From Vibrio furnissii CIP 102972 (lineage in GTDB: Bacteria > Pseudomonadota > Gammaproteobacteria > Enterobacterales > Vibrionaceae): a DNA stretch of 64,000 bases. This document shows, piece after piece, positions 1-8,910 of the stretch. Position 1 is the stretch's first letter. Every line of letters begins with the position of its first letter. The stretch is taken from NCBI RefSeq assembly GCF_000176175.1, contig NZ_ACZP01000013.1, positions 124,001 to 188,000 of the forward strand, written 5' to 3'. The translations under genes were made by a program, and so were the position numbers. A model generated the notes under the pieces. The model made no database searches. It was not told where the DNA came from and saw nothing but the letters and a program-made list of their open reading frames with translations.

Positions 1-215
1 TATGTCGCTGGGATGAATGTGGCGACAATTCGGGGTATGGCGGCGATGTTTTCATTTTTTTGAGTAAAATCAGTCAGCTAAAGCGCATGGCTACGTGGGG
101 CGGCGGGAGTTTGCAATTACTGGTTGAACCCAAGGCTTAAAAGATTCAGAATGCCGGACTTTTGGAGTCGCATTCTGCGACGATCCACCGTTCTATTAAC
201 TATTGAGAATCAACT

Positions 216-1838
216 ATGGGTTTTACCTCGTTAGGTCTATCTGCGCCAATCCTTCAAGCCATCAAGGAAAAAGGGTACGAAACACCTTCTCCAATTCAGG
301 CACAAGCGATCCCAGCTGTGCTGCAAGGCAAAGATGTGATGGCAGCAGCACAGACCGGAACAGGTAAAACTGCCGGATTTACGCTGCCGATTCTGGAGCG
401 TTTAACGGGTGGCCCTCGTGTGCGTGCCAATCAGGTGCGTGCGTTGATTCTGACCCCAACGCGTGAGCTAGCCGCTCAGGTACAAGAGTGCGTATTTACC
501 TACAGCCGTCACCTGCCACTGAGCAGCGCGGTGGTGTTTGGTGGCGTGAAGATCAACCCACAAATGCTGCGTCTGCGAAAAGGTGCCGATGTGCTGGTTG
601 CAACACCAGGTCGTTTGATGGACTTGTACAACCAGAATGCGGTGAAGTTTGATCAACTGGAAGTGCTGGTGCTTGATGAAGCGGACCGCATGTTGGACAT
701 GGGCTTTATTCGCGACATTCGTAAGATTCTTGAGCTGCTGCCGAAAAACCGTCAGAACCTGCTGTTCTCCGCCACGTTCTCCGATGAAATTCGTGCGCTG
801 GCCAAAGGCTTAGTGAACGATCCGGTAGAGATCTCGGTGAGCCCAGCGAACTCTACTGCGAAAACGGTCGAGCAGTGTGTTTACCCAGCCGACGTGAAAA
901 AGAAAGCGCCGATGTTGGTGAAACTCATCAAAGACGGCAATTGGCAGCAAGTGCTGGTGTTTACCCGTACCAAACGCGGCGCGAATAAGCTGGCCGCATT
1001 TTTGAATGAAGAAGGCATTAAAGCGGCGGCGATTCATGGCAACAAGAGCCAGGGCGCACGTACGACAGCTTTGGCCGAATTTAAATCGGGCGAATTGCGC
1101 GTGTTGGTTGCGACCGACATCGCGGCGCGCGGCATCGACATTCCGCAACTGCCTCAAGTGGTGAACTTTGAGCTGCCAAACATCGCGGAAGATTATGTGC
1201 ACCGCATTGGCCGTACGGGCCGTGCGGGTGAAGCAGGTCGCGCGATCTCTTTGGTGTGTGCCGTAGAAGCGCCGGATCTGTTTGGCATTGAACGTTTGAT
1301 TCAGCAAGTCTTGCCGCGCGTAGAACTGGACGGCTTTAAGCCGACCAACGCTGTGCCAGAATCAAAACTGGACACTCGCCCAATCAAACCGAAAAAACCG
1401 AAGAAACCGAAAAAACCAGCAGTGCAGGGCGAACGCCATGCTCAAGGCGAAAAGCCGGCCTCGCAAGGCCGAAAGCCAAATCAAAACGCGGGCGGTAAGT
1501 CTAAGCCATCTCGTCAAGGTGAGGCGCGCCAAGGCCGAGCGCCAGCCAAGAACGATCAGCCTGAGGGGGCGACATCCAAACCGCGCAGCGGCGCTCGCAA
1601 CGGTAAAGCCAGCGAGCAAAACGCGGGAACAGCGGCGAACAAACCAAAGCGTCATCAACCACGCAACGGCAACAGTGCGAACAAAGGGAACAACGAGAAC
1701 TCAAACAGCCGCAGCCCAAGCCGTAATAGCCAAAGTCGCAGCAATAGCCAAAACCGCGGCAATGGTCAAAGCCGCAATAGCCAAAATCAAAATGGCGGCG
1801 CGCCACGTGCCCGTCAAAATGCAGATGCCAATCGTTAA
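216..1838 (+). CDS. rhlE: DEAD-box RNA helicase, RhlE type
   Basis: ATP-dependent RNA helicase that remodels RNA duplexes in ribosome assembly or mRNA decay. The 540-residue protein carries the DEAD-box motifs in order: Walker [32 protein letters not shown] and HRIGRTGR, over about residues 1-375. The remainder is a basic, low-complexity tail with a [11 protein letters not shown] run, then Gln, Asn, Ser and Arg repeats, typical of RNA-binding tails of RhlE-group helicases and expected to be disordered. The ATG at 216 gives the N-terminal Q-motif region (SPIQAQAIP) at the normal distance. The 215 bases before it hold no other gene. The gene stands alone and ends in a strong hairpin shared with the convergent operon. 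RhlE is the best subgroup guess; SrmB and DeaD are less likely. Confidence 0.9.
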   Translation: MGFTSLGLSAPILQAIKEKGYETPSPIQAQAIPAVLQGKDVMAAAQTGTGKTAGFTLPILERLTGGPRVRANQVRALILTPTRELAAQVQECVFTYSRHLPLSSAVVFGGVKINPQMLRLRKGADVLVATPGRLMDLYNQNAVKFDQLEVLVLDEADRMLDMGFIRDIRKILELLPKNRQNLLFSATFSDEIRALAKGLVNDPVEISVSPANSTAKTVEQCVYPADVKKKAPMLVKLIKDGNWQQVLVFTRTKRGANKLAAFLNEEGIKAAAIHGNKSQGARTTALAEFKSGELRVLVATDIAARGIDIPQLPQVVNFELPNIAEDYVHRIGRTGRAGEAGRAISLVCAVEAPDLFGIERLIQQVLPRVELDGFKPTNAVPESKLDTRPIKPKKPKKPKKPAVQGERHAQGEKPASQGRKPNQNAGGKSKPSRQGEARQGRAPAKNDQPEGATSKPRSGARNGKASEQNAGTAANKPKRHQPRNGNSANKGNNENSNSRSPSRNSQSRSNSQNRGNGQSRNSQNQNGGAPRARQNADANR

Positions 1839-1859
1839 TTGAACGCTTTGCCCACAATA

Positions 1860-1890
1860 AAAACGCCAGATCGTGATGATCTGGCGTTTT
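1860..1890. terminator. Bidirectional intrinsic terminator
   Basis: A near-perfect stem (AAACGCCAGATC with GATCTGGCGTTT) is flanked by A and T runs. It lies between the convergent helicase and LtaS-like genes and can serve both. Confidence 0.85.
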
Positions 1891-1960
1891 ACTATGTGTT
1901 GTTGATGAATGTGTCTCGTGGATGAGTCGCGGCTGATGCACCACCGCTCACGCTGAGTGA

Positions 1961-3916
1961 TTAAGGTTTATACCACCCTTTTTGATATGCCATGCTGCCG
2001 AAGTTGGCGTAGGCATGCGCTTCTTGTGTCAGCGCGTCATCGCTTTGAGTCGGGGTGAGATTTTCCCCATCCAACAGGAAGGTTTGTGGCGCTTTGTCAG
2101 GCTGGAAGACGACCGCTTTACCCGCCTTTAAGTACGCGAAGTTTTTGTCGTATTGCAGCATCGCGCGCGGCTGAGAGGCCGTCAGCGGTTTGGTGAAATC
2201 GTTGCCCAGCATAGGATGCTCACCAGAGGCGCCAATCAACGACAGCAGTGTTGGGCCAAGGTCAATCTGGCTTGCCAGACGATCATCCACTTGGTGCGGC
2301 ACATCATGACCGAAAATCACCGCCGGAATGTGGAAGTGACGTACGGGGACAAGGCTTGCGCCATAAACCCGTGAGTCGTGATCCGCGACGACCACAAAGA
2401 TGGTGTCTTTCCAGTATTCTGACTGCTTGGCTTTTTTGACAAATTCGCCCAGCGCATAATCCGAGTATTTCGCGGCGTTGTTGCGCGTCTGTTTGTCGCT
2501 GTCGTAAGGCGTAATTTTACCGTCTGGATAGTCGTATGGTGAATGGTTCGATGAAGTAAACACCAAGCTAAAGAACGGCTTTCCTTGTTGGTGGAGTTCA
2601 GTAAATTCTTTGTTGGCTTGATCATACAGATCTTCATCCGATGCGCCCCAAGAGCCGGTAAAATCGACTTTGGCAAAATCGCTGCCTTGAACGATATCTT
2701 GGAAACCGTTGCCAAGGAAGAAGGTCTTCATGTTGTCGAAGTGCGCTTCACCGCCGTAAATAAACTGGGTACGATACCCTTGATTGCCAAGGAAGCTCGC
2801 CAGTGTGAAGAAGTTCTGTTGTGATTTACCCAGTTTGACCACCGCACGTGCTGGCGTTGGCGTAAAGCCGGTGACCACCGCTTCAATCCCGCGCACCGAA
2901 CGTGTTCCCGTGGCGTATAGCCGCGTGAAGTTCCAGCCTTCATCCATGATTTTGTCAAGGTTGGGGGTCAGCGGTAGGCCACCGAGTTTGCCCACATAAC
3001 GGGCACCCAAGCTCTCTTGCAGCAGAATCACTAAGTTCTTTTTGCGTCCGGGAAAGCTGGTGGTGTGCATGGTTTTTGTCGGCGCACTTGGATCGGCGAA
3101 ATCCGCCGCGGGGTTTTGCATGGTGCGGTGAATTTCACGCAACAAGGTTTGCTGATCCATCGGGCCGTAGAAGTCGGCGCTCGACATCTCTTTCTGCGCT
3201 TGTTTCCACGCAAACGCCACCGAATAGGCGGAGTTAATGCTTAAATCGTTGAGCAGGTGATCGGTTGAAAACGCCACCAACGCCGGGTTAATCGGGCGGT
3301 GTTCCAAGGTGCCGCGCGCGCCCAGTACCACCAAACACGTCAGCACCAGTTGCATCGCCAATTGTGGTAACACGGCGCCTTTCACGTCGGCGCTCCACAA
3401 CGCATCAAAGACTTTACTCAGTAGGCGAGCGGCCAAAAACAGGATGACAAACGTCACCGCAATTTCGGTTTTGTAGCCAGAGGCCAGCATCGAGAACACT
3501 TCTTTAGGATAGATCAGGTAGTCGATAAACAGGCGGTTAGGGCGCAGGTCGTATTCAAGGATAAAGGTGGGCGTGATCAGTTCAAAGAACAGAAACAGCA
3601 GGCTGCCCGCGACCAAATACACTTTGAGCGGCAGACGAATGTAGCGCGTCGCACGCAGCAGCGTGGCGGCGATGATCAGCAGCAGCGCAGGTGCAAACAG
3701 ATAACCGACCGACGAGATATCGATTCGCAGGCCGCCGATAAAAATCTGGCCAAAATCGGTGGTCGAAAACACGCGCTCGCTTTGCCACACCGAGAGCATC
3801 AGACGTGACAAACTCAGCAGCAGCAAATCAATCAAAACAAAGCACAACAATGGCAGCAGTGCACCCAACTTAAATTTGGCGCGCTCGCCAGTGAACGCAG
3901 AAATTAGTGTAGCCAT
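1961..3916 (-). CDS. LtaS-like sulfatase-fold phospholipid headgroup transferase, inner membrane
   Basis: A 651-residue membrane protein with about five N-terminal transmembrane helices and a large periplasmic alkaline-phosphatase/sulfatase-fold domain. The domain has the metal-site segments LLQESLGARYVG and VVADHDSRVYG and a GTRSVRG segment where LtaS-type enzymes carry the Thr nucleophile. Family members move phosphoglycerol or phosphoethanolamine from phospholipid to an envelope glycan or lipid and release diacylglycerol. The start at 3916 overlaps the end of dgkA by 13 bases; an ATG at 3946 is also in frame but lies further inside dgkA. It is the last gene of eptA-dgkA-this gene, so DgkA may recycle diacylglycerol made by both flanking enzymes. 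Gram-negative species lack lipoteichoic acid, so the acceptor is unknown. A role in osmoregulated glucan decoration (OpgB-like) is an alternative. Confidence 0.75.
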   Translation of the reverse strand: MATLISAFTGERAKFKLGALLPLLCFVLIDLLLLSLSRLMLSVWQSERVFSTTDFGQIFIGGLRIDISSVGYLFAPALLLIIAATLLRATRYIRLPLKVYLVAGSLLFLFFELITPTFILEYDLRPNRLFIDYLIYPKEVFSMLASGYKTEIAVTFVILFLAARLLSKVFDALWSADVKGAVLPQLAMQLVLTCLVVLGARGTLEHRPINPALVAFSTDHLLNDLSINSAYSVAFAWKQAQKEMSSADFYGPMDQQTLLREIHRTMQNPAADFADPSAPTKTMHTTSFPGRKKNLVILLQESLGARYVGKLGGLPLTPNLDKIMDEGWNFTRLYATGTRSVRGIEAVVTGFTPTPARAVVKLGKSQQNFFTLASFLGNQGYRTQFIYGGEAHFDNMKTFFLGNGFQDIVQGSDFAKVDFTGSWGASDEDLYDQANKEFTELHQQGKPFFSLVFTSSNHSPYDYPDGKITPYDSDKQTRNNAAKYSDYALGEFVKKAKQSEYWKDTIFVVVADHDSRVYGASLVPVRHFHIPAVIFGHDVPHQVDDRLASQIDLGPTLLSLIGASGEHPMLGNDFTKPLTASQPRAMLQYDKNFAYLKAGKAVVFQPDKAPQTFLLDGENLTPTQSDDALTQEAHAYANFGSMAYQKGWYKP

Positions 3917-4278
3917 AATACGGTACCCCAAACAGCCAATGAACATCCCATGGCCAAAAGAACCAGCGCCGACCCGATATTCTTCGCAACGCCAGACAGT
4001 GTGTGATATTCCAAACCGATACGATCCACCACGGCTTCGATGGCGGTGTTGACCATCTCAGCAAATAACACGAACACCATGCTTAACATCACCAGTAAGG
4101 TATGCATGGCGGGTAGATCCAACCAAAACGCGAACACGGTCAGTGGCACGAAGAGCATCAGCTCTTGTTGAAACGCGGCTTCGTGCTTACACAGCCACTT
4201 GAATCCGTTAAAACTGTGGACAAAGGTATAAACAATCCGGTGCACCCCGGTGCGTTTAATGATGACTTCCTGTTGCAT
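3904..4278 (-). CDS. dgkA: Diacylglycerol kinase
   Basis: Inner-membrane kinase that turns diacylglycerol into phosphatidic acid with ATP. The 124-residue length, three predicted helices and the signature AEMVNTAIEAVVDR are those of DgkA. It lies 25 bases after eptA and overlaps the start of the downstream LtaS-like gene. Enzymes of the EptA family release diacylglycerol when they take phosphoethanolamine from phosphatidylethanolamine, so DgkA here plausibly recycles that by-product. The known role of DgkA in E. coli (recycling after glucan modification) is similar. Function is secure; the special link to lipid A modification rests on operon context. Confidence 0.93.
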   Translation of the reverse strand: MQQEVIIKRTGVHRIVYTFVHSFNGFKWLCKHEAAFQQELMLFVPLTVFAFWLDLPAMHTLLVMLSMVFVLFAEMVNTAIEAVVDRIGLEYHTLSGVAKNIGSALVLLAMGCSLAVWGTVLWLH

Positions 4279-4303
4279 TGAATGAGAACTCTATAAATAG
4301 GGG

Positions 4304-5941
4304 TTATGAATCTAAAAGGCAGCTTTGCGTGATATCCAGCTCGCTGTTCTGAACCTCGGTACGCACACCATAAAAACCCAGCAGGCTATGGAATAAGTTG
4401 TCGTGTGACAGCGCGCTTGTTTTCGCTTTGTCTTTGAGGCATTGCGTATTCAAGCCTTTCTGCTGTGCATATTGCTCTGGCATCCAAAGCAGCCAAGGCA
4501 CGTGCGTCTGTTCGACTGGAGCAATCGCGTAAGGGGTGCCGTGTAAATACAGGCCACTTTCCCCCAGTGATTCACCGTGGTCGGAAATGTAAGTCAGCAT
4601 CACGTTGTAATCGTTAGAGACACTTTTCAGCTCATTGATCACTTGTGCTAATACGTAGTCGGTGTAGACCAAGGTGTTGTCATACACGTTGACAATTTGT
4701 TGGTCGTTGCAGTTTTCGATATCACTGCGGTTACACGCGGGTTGGAAGGGCGCTTGTGCATCGGGGTACCGTTGCCAGTAGGTTGGGCCATGGCTTCCGA
4801 TGGTGTGGAGTACCAGCAGTTTGTTGCGTGCGCCGTCGTCAATGAACTTTTTCGCATCGCTGAGCATGGCCACGTCAAAACAGGTCGAGCCGTTGCAGTC
4901 GTCATTTTTCAGTGAGGCGTCAATCGACAGATAGGGCAGTTTTTTCGCGACGCCTTTGTCGCCGCCGTCGTTATCGATCCACAGCACATCAACCCCGGCG
5001 TGTTGCAGCACATTGAGCGCATTGTCTTGCGCGGCAGCACGTGGCTTGTTGTAGCTGTCGCGCGTCATGTTCGAGAACATGCATGGCACCGACAGTGCGG
5101 TATACGTGCCGCATGAGGAGACGTCCTGAAACGCGATTAAGCCCATGTCTTTGGTGTAAGGGTTGGTGTCGCGCTGATAGCCGTTGTAGGCAAAATTCAT
5201 CGCACGAGCGGTTTCACCCAGCACCACCACCATCAGCGTGGGTTTGCCGTTTGGTGCGGCTGCAACCTTGGCATCGGTCCCCAAGGTTTGGTAGGCCAGC
5301 TTGGTTTCGAAGTAGGTTTTGTTAAGGTATTTCGCGCCATTGTACAGATGCGCGGGAATAATCATTTTGTTCAGGTAGTGATTGTTTCGACCGACTGAGG
5401 CGTAGTCTTTGTAGCTGGTGGCCGCAATCAAGCCAATCCCCGCGACCGCGATGATGACGATGCCCACACGCGATGCGATCGCGCGCATCCAAGTGCGGTG
5501 CGGCGTGATGCGCACCATGGCGAGGAAGAGACACGGCACCACACCAAAGCCGAACAAGTAAAGAAGCGTCGCCGTGTTGAGGTAAAACGATATTTCTGAA
5601 GAGTTGGTTTCAAACACGCTTTCCATCATGGTGGTGTCGAACAGCGTTTGAAAATTGACTTCGGCATACAGCGCTGCAGCGGATGTTAGCACCACAAATG
5701 CCATAAACGGCTTGAAAAAGTATGGCCAGGCAAATGCGGAGAAAATAATAATGAAGGCGCAAGTTAGAAGAACAGGCGCTGTGTAGGCAAACAACGGATT
5801 GGAGACATCCGCACTCAAACGGAAAATAGTCTTCAGCACGGGATAATTCATCACCGTACCAAAATAGACCGCGAAAACCACAATGAGCGTGGTCATGCTC
5901 ATGGGGAGACGCGGAAATGAAAGACGACTTGAGTTTGACAT
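4304..5941 (-). CDS. eptA: Phosphoethanolamine-lipid A transferase
   Basis: Inner-membrane enzyme that transfers phosphoethanolamine from phosphatidylethanolamine to lipid A on the periplasmic face, which lowers surface charge and polymyxin binding. The 545-residue protein has about five N-terminal transmembrane helices (residues 15-190), then a sulfatase-fold domain with VVVLGETARAMNF, where the Thr in GETAR is the expected nucleophile, and the metal-binding TYISDHGES segment. Cys pairs typical of EptA/MCR enzymes are visible (SSCGTYTALSVPC, DDCNGSTC). It is the first gene of a three-gene operon with dgkA. A direct repeat of PmrA type lies about 50 bases before the start. It belongs to the same family as MCR colistin-resistance enzymes, but nothing here suggests mobility, so I read it as a native gene. 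Confidence 0.9.
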   Translation of the reverse strand: MSNSSRLSFPRLPMSMTTLIVVFAVYFGTVMNYPVLKTIFRLSADVSNPLFAYTAPVLLTCAFIIIFSAFAWPYFFKPFMAFVVLTSAAALYAEVNFQTLFDTTMMESVFETNSSEISFYLNTATLLYLFGFGVVPCLFLAMVRITPHRTWMRAIASRVGIVIIAVAGIGLIAATSYKDYASVGRNNHYLNKMIIPAHLYNGAKYLNKTYFETKLAYQTLGTDAKVAAAPNGKPTLMVVVLGETARAMNFAYNGYQRDTNPYTKDMGLIAFQDVSSCGTYTALSVPCMFSNMTRDSYNKPRAAAQDNALNVLQHAGVDVLWIDNDGGDKGVAKKLPYLSIDASLKNDDCNGSTCFDVAMLSDAKKFIDDGARNKLLVLHTIGSHGPTYWQRYPDAQAPFQPACNRSDIENCNDQQIVNVYDNTLVYTDYVLAQVINELKSVSNDYNVMLTYISDHGESLGESGLYLHGTPYAIAPVEQTHVPWLLWMPEQYAQQKGLNTQCLKDKAKTSALSHDNLFHSLLGFYGVRTEVQNSELDITQSCLLDS

Positions 5942-5990
5942 GAAGAATAAACCTGACGATGAAACGATGGCACTATCATGCGAATCTAAA

Positions 5991-6007
5991 CTTAAGATTA
6001 GCTGAAG
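5991..6007 (-). promoter_or_regulatory. PmrA-type direct repeat before eptA
   Basis: CTTAAG, five bases, CTGAAG on the plus strand. Read on the eptA strand this is CTTCAG-N5-CTTAAG, close to the (c/t)TTAA(g/t)-N5 repeat bound by PmrA/QseB-type OmpR-family regulators. A GATAGT sequence that could be a -10 lies about 15 bases downstream. The same bases also form a small CTGAAG/CTTCAG hairpin followed by six T on the plus strand (6002-6023), with no plus-strand gene before it. Confidence 0.5.
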
Positions 6008-6023
6008 ACACCTTCAGTTTTTT

Positions 6024-6277
6024 AGTCTTGCAAGACCTGCAACCGCGAGCACATTAGCAATGTTGAATATTCATTAACTGAACATCATTCTGTGATCAAA
6101 AGGTTATTTTGTGTAAATTTTATGTTTGAAATACAAACTTAAGTTTATGTGTCATTTGGTCATTTTGGTGGCTGGGTGAATGAATGACTTGTTTTTTGTG
6201 AGGGCTTTGTGGCGCGTATGCGCCGACTTGGACGATGCCGAAAGGGTGCGGTCGGTATTCGACCGAATTCGAACGAT
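6024..6277. other. Gene-free spacer between eptA and ttrR
   Basis: AT-rich, with no open frame that looks coded. It holds the 3' end of the ttr regulator transcript. No strong terminator is visible for ttrR. Confidence 0.5.
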
Positions 6278-6892
6278 TTAGCGCATCACCTTGGCCAGTT
6301 GGCCATAGACGTAGGCAAGTTCGGCCACGGTACTGGCAGCAAACTTTTTCATCAGATTCGCGCGATGCACTTCGACAGTGCGCTGTGCAATGCACAGTTC
6401 GTCGGCGATGCGAATATTGCGTTTACCGGCAATCAGCAGTTTGAGGATCTCTTTTTCGCGTGTCGTCAGCGATTCAAATGCGGTTTTTGCCGCCAGCAGA
6501 TCTAGCTTCGATGCTGACTGTTGCAGCCCTTGCGTGATGGCGGCGGCGAGTTCGTCGCCTTTGACGGGTTTTTGAAAGAAGTGAATCGCTCCCGCTTGCA
6601 GCGCATCCACTGCCATCGGCACATCGCCGTGACCGGTCAGATAGATGATCGCCAGCGGACTGTTGGCCTCGTTGAGCCGTTGGTGCACTTGCTGGCCGCG
6701 CAGCTCGGGCATGCGGCTGTCCAAAATCACGCAGCCGGGTTTGAGCTGATTGATGTGGTCGAGAAACGCCTTGCCGCTGGCAAAGGTGGCGACGTGGAAA
6801 CCGTGCTCTTGCAGCATAAATTGCAGAGAATCACGCACCGATTCATCGTCATCAACCACATAGACGGGCAGGTGTGGATTCGATTCACTCAT
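6278..6892 (-). CDS. ttrR: Tetrathionate response regulator TtrR
   Basis: FixJ/NarL-type response regulator of 204 residues: receiver domain (VVDDDESVRD, phospho-acceptor in VILDSRMPEL, conserved Lys in QKPVKGDEL) followed by a LuxR-type helix-turn-helix (LTTREKEILKLLIAGKRN). It follows ttrS by 16 bases and its start is preceded by AGGAG. TtrSR activates ttrBCA when tetrathionate is present. The gene order ttrR, ttrS, then divergent ttrBCA matches the known locus, which fixes the identity. Confidence 0.93.
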   Translation of the reverse strand: MSESNPHLPVYVVDDDESVRDSLQFMLQEHGFHVATFASGKAFLDHINQLKPGCVILDSRMPELRGQQVHQRLNEANSPLAIIYLTGHGDVPMAVDALQAGAIHFFQKPVKGDELAAAITQGLQQSASKLDLLAAKTAFESLTTREKEILKLLIAGKRNIRIADELCIAQRTVEVHRANLMKKFAASTVAELAYVYGQLAKVMR

Positions 6893-6908
6893 TCATGCGC
6901 TCCTGAAT

Positions 6909-8741
6909 TTACGCCCAATAGGGCAGAGAAAGGCTGACGATGCAGCCGTGTGGCTCGGCGGACATCAGGCTGATTTGCCCGCCATGGCTTTCCATCACAT
7001 CGCGACAAATGGCCAGCCCCAATCCGAGGCCATGCGCTTTGTGACTGACAAACGCTTCACTCGGGGTGCCGTGTTCCAGTCCGGTGCCGTTATCGACCAC
7101 GCGAATGTACAGCGTCTCGGGCTGATAATCAGTATGTAGCGCGATTTTGGGCTGATAACTGCCGGATGCTTCACGCTCTTGATAAAGCAGGCAGGCGTCG
7201 ATGGCATTGCTGAGCACATTCACCAGCACTTGCTGCATACCGACGCGGTCTGCTTCTACGGCAATGACGTCGCCTTCGCTGCTGCGGCTGATCGCCACCT
7301 CGTATTTTTGCAAGCGGTAGTGCATCAGTTCCAGTGTCTCGTCGAGCAGGGTTTCGATGTTGCACGGCTGCTTTTCAAGGCTGCGTTTTTTGATCAGGTT
7401 GCGCAGCCGATTGATGATCGCATCGGCGCGATCGACCTGTGCCTGAATCTTTTCAAACACCGGCGTGATCTCTTCTGTCGGGCGCTGCTTTGCCACGCGC
7501 AGCAAACCGCCTTCACTGTAATTACGAATCGCCGCCAGCGGCTGATTGATTTCATGCGCCAAGCTGCTGCCGAGTTCGCCCACAATTGCCACGCGCTGGG
7601 CGTGTTCCAACTGTTCGCTTTTCTCTTTGAGGCGCAGCTGCGTTTTCTCCAGTGCTTGTTGGCTTTTGCTAAACCGGTATTCGAGCCAGAAGTGGTAGGC
7701 GTTCAACACCACCACCACGATAAACAGCGCCCAAGCCCACTCCTGATGAAAACGCAGCCAGCGGATCGCCTCTTTCCACCACGGCTCCTGCAATGGATGC
7801 AGATCGAGCGCCTGATAGAGTTTATCGATGGACAGCAAGCTGACGGGCGAGGTCCAACCGGACGCACCAGCGGCGATGGCGGCCGGGCTTTCGGCAGGCA
7901 TGGCAAGCAGCGCGCGGGTGACTTGTTTGGCGAGTGGCGCCGAGGCGCGGTCGGTTTTGGCAAACGACCAATTCGGATAAAGGTGGGTCGAGACCTGACA
8001 ATGGAAATCTGCATTGGTGTCGACGTTGAGCACGCGATAGCGATTGGCCTCCAGCAGTCCTTCACGGGTCATGGTTTCCAGCAAACACGCAGGCACGACT
8101 GCCGCCTCGACAAACCCATCACGCAACTGATAGAGGTTGGCGTCAATCGGGAACCCCCAAAAGCGCACGTTGGCGAAAAAATCATTCGGATGAAAGCCAA
8201 GTTCTAACACCTGATAGCGCAGCGTGAGGTAGCCACCAAAAGCGCGCTCGGAGACCGCCGCCATCGAATGTCCGGCGATATCCGCCAGTTGCTGATAAGG
8301 GGATTCGGCTCGCACCACCAACGCCGAACCGATGGCGTAGTTAGAATGGCTCGGCGCGCGATTAGTGAGTGTTGCCATCCACGACAGCTCGTACTGCCTG
8401 CCGAGGCGCACCGCCTGACCGGGGTTGGTGACGATAAACTCCATGCTCTGCGATTTCACCGCATTCAGCATGCCGTCTAAATCGAGCGGATGCAGCACAA
8501 ACTCGGCATCCGGAATGTGTTGATTGAGCCAATCGATGGTCGGTTGCCAGCGCTGCTTTGCTGCCAGATTGCCGCGAATCGCCAACACCCCAACATCAAC
8601 GACAGGCTTAATTTTGGAAGACTTAAGTTGGGATGCTGGCTTTTGATTGGCCGCCTGTTGTGCCGCGATGCTTTGCGCGCTCAACAAGCACAACCCCAGC
8701 AGGATGGGGAACATCAAACGGCAAACTAACGAAGTGAACAT
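6909..8741 (-). CDS. ttrS: Tetrathionate sensor kinase TtrS
   Basis: Membrane sensor kinase of 610 residues. It has an N-terminal signal peptide, a periplasmic PhnD-like substrate-binding domain (about 45-310, starting VVDVGVLAIRGN), one transmembrane helix (about 335-355) and a cytoplasmic HisKA/HATPase part with the H-box SSLAHEINQPLAA and the glycine-rich GLGLGLAICRD. The periplasmic PhnD-like fold is the mark of TtrS, which senses tetrathionate outside the membrane and phosphorylates TtrR. It is divergent from ttrBCA over a 169-base control region. Length agrees with the family. Confidence 0.93.
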   Translation of the reverse strand: MFTSLVCRLMFPILLGLCLLSAQSIAAQQAANQKPASQLKSSKIKPVVDVGVLAIRGNLAAKQRWQPTIDWLNQHIPDAEFVLHPLDLDGMLNAVKSQSMEFIVTNPGQAVRLGRQYELSWMATLTNRAPSHSNYAIGSALVVRAESPYQQLADIAGHSMAAVSERAFGGYLTLRYQVLELGFHPNDFFANVRFWGFPIDANLYQLRDGFVEAAVVPACLLETMTREGLLEANRYRVLNVDTNADFHCQVSTHLYPNWSFAKTDRASAPLAKQVTRALLAMPAESPAAIAAGASGWTSPVSLLSIDKLYQALDLHPLQEPWWKEAIRWLRFHQEWAWALFIVVVVLNAYHFWLEYRFSKSQQALEKTQLRLKEKSEQLEHAQRVAIVGELGSSLAHEINQPLAAIRNYSEGGLLRVAKQRPTEEITPVFEKIQAQVDRADAIINRLRNLIKKRSLEKQPCNIETLLDETLELMHYRLQKYEVAISRSSEGDVIAVEADRVGMQQVLVNVLSNAIDACLLYQEREASGSYQPKIALHTDYQPETLYIRVVDNGTGLEHGTPSEAFVSHKAHGLGLGLAICRDVMESHGGQISLMSAEPHGCIVSLSLPYWA

Positions 8742-8806
8742 GCGGTCTTCATCCCTGAATGCATCAACTGGCGACTAGGATAACAGCAACCCGCACCATG
8801 CCCCAT

Positions 8807-8820
8807 TTGTTTTAGATCAA
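8807..8820. promoter_or_regulatory. FNR-like site between ttrS and ttrB
   Basis: TTGTT-TTAG-ATCAA differs at one base from the FNR consensus TTGAT-N4-ATCAA. It is centred about 97 bases before the ttrB start. The Salmonella ttr locus is known to need FNR, so the position makes sense. Confidence 0.5.
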
Positions 8821-8910
8821 TGAACCGCCGGGTATGTGGAAAACCACAATACCGACCGCGTCGCGCATTGCTGACAATCAACTCACCCAACCCAATTCAG
8901 TAGGTGAGTG

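Noticed and set aside
4304..5941. eptA as an acquired mobile colistin-resistance gene
   Set aside because: No IS element, pap2 partner or odd base composition is nearby, and it forms an operon with dgkA as native genes do.
7179..8207. A 342-codon plus-strand frame opposite ttrS
   Set aside because: Antisense shadow of the TtrS sensor domain, no ribosome site, residue composition unlike a folded protein.
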